From NCBI GenBank assembly GCA_002389765.1, contig DGQM01000025.1:1-64000 (forward strand): a DNA stretch of 64,000 nucleotides, in the 5' to 3' direction. The notes under the pieces are model-generated. The model was not told the origin of the DNA. It saw only the letters and a list, made by a program, of their open reading frames with translations, and searched no databases. Position 1 is the stretch's first letter. Each line of letters begins with the position of its first letter. Made by a program: the position numbers and the translations under genes. Below, piece by piece: positions 59,272 to 64,000 of this stretch. The DNA comes from Bacteroidetes bacterium UBA4414 (GTDB lineage Bacteria; Bacteroidota; Bacteroidia; Chitinophagales; Chitinophagaceae).

Positions 59272-60219
59272 TTAGTTTACCAATAGCAGGTTTACGCTAC
59301 GTTGCAGTATGTTGAAGGCTATTTCGGCCATGAGGTTTTCTTTGTCTAATGTCGGGTTTACTTCCGTTACCTCAAAACAACAGATTTTATGATTCTGCAT
59401 AAACGATGCCATCAAATCTTCTGCCTCGCGTTCTTTCAGTCCGTTACTTACAGGTGTACCTGTGCCACGAGATATAGAGCTATCCAAACTGTCTACGTCG
59501 AATGAAACATAGATGTCATCACAAGCACTTAGATGTAAGAGTGTTTGTCTTACTACATTTTCCACACCTTTACGGCGCACTTCCTGTACAGGTATTACTT
59601 TGATGCCGTGTTTCTTTATCAGATATTCCTCTTCTTTTTCATAATCTCTCAGGGCTATGAAAACGATGTCTTCAGGATTGATTTTGGGTTGGATTTTACC
59701 AATATTTTTCAGTTTGTTCCAGATGTCTATGGTAGTAGCATCGGGTTGGTGTACCTGGCTTTCTGTATTGTCGAAAGCTAAGGCTGTAGCCAATGGCATG
59801 CCGTGCATATTACCACTTGGTGTGGTATAGGGGGTGTGTATATCGGCATGTGCGTCTATCCATATTACGCCCAACCTGTTTTTAGGTTTTGCAATTTTGA
59901 TACCTGCTATAGTGCCACCTGCTGTGCTATGATCGCCCGCCAATACCAGCGGGAAAAGGCCGGATTTCAGTGTCTCGGAAACAGACTTTGCAATACGTTC
60001 ATACATAGTATAAACGCCCTGTATTCTTTTAGCATACGGAGATGCTACGGGTTCGTATAAGAGCTTATTCTCAGTTTCTATCTGCTCTGTGGGGAAGTTT
60101 ACAAAGAAGCTGCTCATAAAGTCGAGCGCGGCTATTTTAATGGCATCTATGCCAAGACTTGCCCCTCTAGTGCCCGCACCAATTTCTGAACGTACTTCAA
60201 TTATCTTGATGTTTCGCAT
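59272..60219 (-). CDS. Arginase/ureohydrolase
   Basis: 315 aa from ATG at 60219 (MRNIKIIEVRSEIGAGTRGA), which matches the family start; the frame is open to an earlier ATG at 60255, only 7 bp after the tamL stop. Manganese ligands are complete: GDHS, DAHADIH and SFDVDSLD. Glu-containing EVNPTLD near the C terminus. It hydrolyses arginine or a related guanidino compound to urea. It lies downstream of tamL on the same strand and may share its transcript. Confidence 0.88.
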   Translation of the reverse strand: MRNIKIIEVRSEIGAGTRGASLGIDAIKIAALDFMSSFFVNFPTEQIETENKLLYEPVASPYAKRIQGVYTMYERIAKSVSETLKSGLFPLVLAGDHSTAGGTIAGIKIAKPKNRLGVIWIDAHADIHTPYTTPSGNMHGMPLATALAFDNTESQVHQPDATTIDIWNKLKNIGKIQPKINPEDIVFIALRDYEKEEEYLIKKHGIKVIPVQEVRRKGVENVVRQTLLHLSACDDIYVSFDVDSLDSSISRGTGTPVSNGLKEREAEDLMASFMQNHKICCFEVTEVNPTLDKENLMAEIAFNILQRSVNLLLVN

Positions 60220-60262
60220 ATGCTCAAAGGTATTAAAAGCCCTCGGGATGCCCAAAACAGGC

Positions 60263-62671
60263 TTAGAAAGGATAACCTATCGCAAAGTTAAATACCCAAT
60301 CATTGCGCTTTATCTGGTCCCAGAGCAGATTGATATCTTTAATTTTCCAACTGCCTGTGCCATCAGCATAGTTAGGTTGCTTTAGTGGTGTGGCAAAGTC
60401 GAATCTAGCTACCAGAAAACCAGCATCCAAGCGAATACCAAAACCTGCATCTACTGCAAGATCTTTGCCTAGTTTGTTAAATGCAAATTCACCACCTTCA
60501 AAACCATCAGATTTTCTAGCTAACCAAATATTGCCTGCATCTGCAAATACGGCTCCATTCAGTTTCATAGCCCCTGCAAATAATTTTACGATATCAAAGC
60601 GATATTCAGAAGTGAATTCTATTTTAATATCACCTGTACGGTCTATAACCGTTGGCACAGCACCTGCGGTGTCTTTGAATTTGTAACTGCCCGGGCCCAG
60701 TGTACGTATTCTGAACCCACGGAGGCTATAGGCGCCACCTACGAAGTATTGCTTTATGTAAGGTAGTGCAGTCGATTTGTCATAGGGGATACCAATGCCA
60801 ATCTGTAACCTAGAGGCTAATGTAGCGTGTCTTCTTGTTAAGAATTTTTGTCCGTCGATATCAAATTTTACATATTGTGCATAGGTGCCCAGGGAGTCTA
60901 TAATGCTGTTTAGTCCGCGCATAATACCACCTGCTTCTTCACCACTTATCTTCAGGAAGTTGTAGTTAATGCCTCTTTTCTTTTCCTTGTCGCTGAAGGT
61001 AAACGTCACATTTTCGCCTTCAATGAATGTAGGCTTATATGTCTTTGTCAGGTATTCGTTTCCAGCCAAGCGGCGTTTGAATGAGTCTGTAAGGGTAGGT
61101 ATAATTTTATTGATGAATGCTGGTGAAATCTCCCAATATTTGGTGCTTGTTTCTCTCCACTTGTAGGTGAAGTTGGTCGAAATATTGACCATCGTAAAAT
61201 AGTCTATACGCTCTACAAGTCCAATACCAACACCAACAGATGTACGGGGTGTATTGTGGCTGCTGATTTTACTTTGCTTGATAGGGAATAGAAACTTAGG
61301 GAAATCGACACTGGTATTGAAACCTATACTACGAGATAGTAGATCTATTCTTTGTTTCAGCGTATCATTAAAGCTTTCAATACCTCCTGTCAGCGATAGG
61401 CTAAGCAGGTTGGCTCCGCGTGCAAGGTTCTTGTTGCGCAGGCTGAGCGTAAGGTTGGTACCTGCCAGATAAGTAGTACCGTTAGAAAGCTCCCAACTGG
61501 TGTTATAATCGTATTTGTCCGCAGGTGTCATAATGATGGCACAGTTGAGCCAATAACCATTGTAGGCTGCATTTACGGTATCTTCCCTGAATGAAATGCG
61601 TACGGTTTGGAATACACCCAGCTCGTTCAGCTTATTGATGGTTTCATCATATTCCTGCTGAGAATAGTACCTGCCGGGTAGTATTACCAAGTGGTTCTTG
61701 ATTACTTTCTCGCGGATGTATTTGTTGTGATACCTAAACTGTACACCATCGAAATTGGATTGTATCATGGTGATACTATCGCGGAAATCGCTATTATCCC
61801 TGAAGTCGGGGAATACACGTACACGTCTGATTCCATAGCGCCTGAATGCTTCTCTGCGCTCGTCTTCCGAACGTAGTATGACACGTATATCAAGTGTTGG
61901 CTTTTTGTTGTTCTTCTGCAGTGCTATGAAGTTTACAGCACTTTCAAAAGGATTGTCAGCATCCTTCAAAAACTGTTTGTTCATCGTATCCAGCTCGAAG
62001 CTGATGTTCTCTTGTGTGAATTTGTAGAAACCAAGATTGCGAAGTATACCGGTAATACGGCTTTTCTCAGCTTCCAGCATATCATAGTTAAAATCTGTTC
62101 CTTGCTTCAGCAGTGTGTTATGTTGTTCAGCCTTAACTATTGCTAATGCAGCACTATCGTCAACGTCAAGGTTCACTTTGTTGATGAGATAGTTGGTGCC
62201 TGTTTCTACTTTGTAGGTAACGTATGCCTTCTTGCCTTTGTAAACCGTAGTGTCTGATACTTTGGCATAGAAATAACCTTTGTTGAAAAGATAGGTGCGT
62301 ATGTTGGTTGCAGATTTCTTTTTCAGCGTACTGTCGTATATAACAGGAGGCTCAACAGATTTTGTTTTGAGTTGGTAGTTTTTAGGGTCTTTCTCGTATT
62401 TGTCGTAACGCAGATTGTACCTGTACAGTTTAAATGGCATGTTGCCTATCATAGTATAGGTATTGGGTTTCTGTGCTACCAGCTTGCTGAGGTTTTCTTT
62501 CAGCTCACCTTTTTGTGTAACAGGTACTGTCGTTTTTAGCTTTATTTCATTGCTTCGCAGCAGGTATTTGCCCTTAGGTACATGCCTTGTAGCATCGCAC
62601 CCAACCATAAAGACAGTGATAACACATACCCCTATCGCCAAAATGGTGTTTACAAATCTTCTGCAATGCAT
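60263..62671 (-). CDS. tamL: Outer-membrane assembly lipoprotein of the BamA/TamA family (TamL)
   Basis: 802 aa. An N-terminal signal with lipobox FMVGC (Cys at about 25) sets it apart from BamA and fits the Bacteroidota lipoprotein TamL. POTRA-like repeats follow (about 30-400) and then a 16-strand beta-barrel with the conserved VGGAYSLRGFRIRTLGPGSY (about 655-675) and a C-terminal Phe. It inserts or assembles outer-membrane proteins. No tamB gene is within the window. Divergent from the SpoU gene. Confidence 0.88.
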   Translation of the reverse strand: MHCRRFVNTILAIGVCVITVFMVGCDATRHVPKGKYLLRSNEIKLKTTVPVTQKGELKENLSKLVAQKPNTYTMIGNMPFKLYRYNLRYDKYEKDPKNYQLKTKSVEPPVIYDSTLKKKSATNIRTYLFNKGYFYAKVSDTTVYKGKKAYVTYKVETGTNYLINKVNLDVDDSAALAIVKAEQHNTLLKQGTDFNYDMLEAEKSRITGILRNLGFYKFTQENISFELDTMNKQFLKDADNPFESAVNFIALQKNNKKPTLDIRVILRSEDERREAFRRYGIRRVRVFPDFRDNSDFRDSITMIQSNFDGVQFRYHNKYIREKVIKNHLVILPGRYYSQQEYDETINKLNELGVFQTVRISFREDTVNAAYNGYWLNCAIIMTPADKYDYNTSWELSNGTTYLAGTNLTLSLRNKNLARGANLLSLSLTGGIESFNDTLKQRIDLLSRSIGFNTSVDFPKFLFPIKQSKISSHNTPRTSVGVGIGLVERIDYFTMVNISTNFTYKWRETSTKYWEISPAFINKIIPTLTDSFKRRLAGNEYLTKTYKPTFIEGENVTFTFSDKEKKRGINYNFLKISGEEAGGIMRGLNSIIDSLGTYAQYVKFDIDGQKFLTRRHATLASRLQIGIGIPYDKSTALPYIKQYFVGGAYSLRGFRIRTLGPGSYKFKDTAGAVPTVIDRTGDIKIEFTSEYRFDIVKLFAGAMKLNGAVFADAGNIWLARKSDGFEGGEFAFNKLGKDLAVDAGFGIRLDAGFLVARFDFATPLKQPNYADGTGSWKIKDINLLWDQIKRNDWVFNFAIGYPF

Positions 62672-62693
62672 ATATCAGGTTGGGACAATTAAT

Positions 62694-62701
62694 TAGTTTT
62701 G
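62694..62701 (+). promoter_or_regulatory. -7 box very close to the methyltransferase start
   Basis: TAGTTTTG ends 6 bp before the ATG at 62708. If used, the mRNA would be nearly leaderless. Confidence 0.35.
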
Positions 62702-62707
62702 CCGGGT

Positions 62708-63448
62708 ATGTTATCCAAGGCACAAAATAAATATATTCGGTCATTATCGCAGCAAAAATATAGGATTGAGCACGGCGTTTATGTGGTAGAAGGCGATAAA
62801 ATAGCCCGTGAATGGCTTGCTGAGAGCCGTAGGATACAGTATATAGTGGCCACAGACCAATGGCTGCAAGACAATGTTAAACTTACGGCCAAGCATAAAG
62901 ATGCTATTGTTGCAATGGTGTCTGAGGCGGAATTGCAGACTATTTCGCAATTGCAAAAGGCTAATGAGGTATTGCTGGTAGTGTATAGAGATAATGATAA
63001 TGCGACATTTCCTGCGGGTGAATGGTGTATTGCATTGGATACCTTGCAAGACCCGGGCAATATGGGTACCATTATACGCATTGCAGATTGGTTTGGTATC
63101 GGACATGTGATAGCAACACCTGATAGTGTAGATTTTTACAACCCTAAAGTAATACAGGCTGCTATGGGTGGGCATCTGCGTGTACAGTTGCACAGTGCCG
63201 ATATATTACAGTTTATTGCACAATCTGATATGCCTGTATATGCAGCAGCATTGGATGGTGATAATATTTATAACCTGAAAGATGTAACGCCGGGCATATT
63301 GGTAATAGGTAATGAATCTAAAGGAATATCTGCGGCTGTAATGCAACAAGCAACAAAGAAAATAACCATACCGCGTATAGGCGGGGCAGAGTCGCTGAAC
63401 GCTGCTGTGAGTGCAGGTATTATCTGTGCCTTGTTAATAAAGACTTAA
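62708..63448 (+). CDS. SpoU/TrmH-family RNA methyltransferase
   Basis: 246 aa from ATG at 62708 (MLSKAQNKYIRSLSQQKYRI); a TTG three codons earlier is in frame but falls inside a promoter-like box. The N-terminal substrate-binding domain (FVVEGDK-type YVVEGDKIARE) is followed by the knotted methyltransferase motifs LDTLQDPGNMGTIIRIADWF, IGNESKGIS and IPRIGGAESLNAAVSAGI. It 2'-O-methylates rRNA or tRNA; the target is not evident. Divergent from tamL. Confidence 0.92.
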   Translation: MLSKAQNKYIRSLSQQKYRIEHGVYVVEGDKIAREWLAESRRIQYIVATDQWLQDNVKLTAKHKDAIVAMVSEAELQTISQLQKANEVLLVVYRDNDNATFPAGEWCIALDTLQDPGNMGTIIRIADWFGIGHVIATPDSVDFYNPKVIQAAMGGHLRVQLHSADILQFIAQSDMPVYAAALDGDNIYNLKDVTPGILVIGNESKGISAAVMQQATKKITIPRIGGAESLNAAVSAGIICALLIKT

Positions 63449-63527
63449 ATTGATTTTCAATAGCTTATAATCCATAGTTTTGGCATAGCTGTTGGATTGG
63501 CAATAGTATCAATCTAATCAATCTCTT

Positions 63528-64000
63528 ATGAAAAAAGTATTATTTACATTAATTCTGGTAGCAGTAACAGTTGCCAACCTGATGGCACAACCAAGGCGCA
63601 GTATCGTAAAAGTAAGAATGAGCGATAACAGCCGTATTGCAGTATCTATCGATGACAGGTATTACGACAAACAAGGTACATCTATTACTATAGGTGATTT
63701 ACCCGCAGGCCGTCACTACATTAAGATATATAGATATACCCCTTATGCAACCGGCAGAGGTGGCAAGGCAAGGGTTGTATATAGCGCAGGTATGCGTTTG
63801 TCTGAAGGTACCATAACAGAGTTGACCTATGATGTACGTAGGAATGACGTATATGCAACTACAGAGTTTATAGACGATAGCTACGATAACCGTAACGACC
63901 GTTGGGATGACCGCAGGGACGATTGGAGAGATGATCGCAGAGACGATCGTTGGGACGACCGCAGGGATGACCGTGATGATGTGTATGGTAACAATGGTAG
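63528..64000 (+). CDS. Secreted protein with Arg/Asp-rich repeats (truncated at window edge)
   Basis: ATG at 63528, open to the end of the window (157 codons seen). Signal peptide (MKKVLFTLILVAVTVANLMAQ), then a domain with RIAVSIDDRYYDKQGTSITI and GDLPAGRHYIKIYRYTPYA that is common in Bacteroidota secreted proteins, often with a C-terminal DUF4476 domain, which would lie beyond the edge. From about residue 120 a tail of WDDRRDD-type repeats begins. Function unknown. Confidence 0.7.
   Translation, partial: MKKVLFTLILVAVTVANLMAQPRRSIVKVRMSDNSRIAVSIDDRYYDKQGTSITIGDLPAGRHYIKIYRYTPYATGRGGKARVVYSAGMRLSEGTITELTYDVRRNDVYATTEFIDDSYDNRNDRWDDRRDDWRDDRRDDRWDDRRDDRDDVYGNNG

Overview
The window reads as a chromosomal segment of a Bacteroidota bacterium, most likely Chitinophagaceae or a close relative. 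The evidence is a secreted protein with a type IX secretion sorting domain, a lipoprotein-type BamA/TamA homologue (TamL), several promoters of the Bacteroidota form (TTTG, 18-20 bp, TAnnTTTG), A-rich leaders without Shine-Dalgarno sites in front of most starts, and many small lipoproteins. Base composition is moderate and even, and almost all of the window is core genome. The only mobile element seen is the IS1595-family end at the left edge.

Layout. 1-0.85 kb: 3' part of an IS1595-type transposase gene with a small passenger ORF. 1.2-4 kb: a membrane protein, a thioredoxin-fold secreted protein, rarA and a TonB-C-like protein. 4.1-16.4 kb: one long ribosomal protein cluster (S10 and spc blocks, rpsJ to rplO) followed by secY and map. 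The str genes (rpsL-rpsG-fusA) that often precede rpsJ, and the infA-rpmJ-rpsM-rpsK-rpsD-rpoA-rplQ block that usually follows map, are not here. 16.4-30 kb: lgt, a nucleoside phosphorylase, tRNA-Cys, a DUF2723 membrane protein, an SPFH protein, purA, a highly charged low-complexity protein, pabB with a CDP-alcohol phosphatidyltransferase, and small lipoproteins. 30-39 kb: dnaE, tandem thioredoxins, an AlkB-type hydroxylase, two paralogous small lipoproteins, a Pmp3-like peptide, ffh and rpsP. 39-45.8 kb: a three-gene glycan operon (GT2, GT-C with TPR, acyltransferase), a T9SS-exported serine hydrolase and a MauE-thioredoxin fusion. 45.8-55.5 kb: rpsT, a lytic transglycosylase, tatA, rluD, a second MauE-thioredoxin fusion in tandem with a Cys-rich lipoprotein, a DUF58 protein, the yceD-rpmF-plsX operon, an alpha/beta hydrolase with ogt, and a GH5 glycosidase. 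55.5-64 kb: RNase P RNA, valS, arginase, tamL, a SpoU methyltransferase and a truncated secreted protein.

Most genes serve translation, protein targeting (secY, ffh, lgt, tatA), lipid precursor synthesis and envelope biogenesis. The most interesting accessory signal is a family of four small lipoproteins (72-83 aa) that share a five-cysteine pattern. One of them sits directly upstream of a membrane MauE-thioredoxin fusion with CGCFG and CPHC motifs, which suggests a dedicated envelope thiol-redox pair. Two further points stand out: a strong terminator-shaped hairpin lies inside the 5' end of the pabB reading frame, and many housekeeping promoters share an extended TAnnTTTGCAnTCC core.
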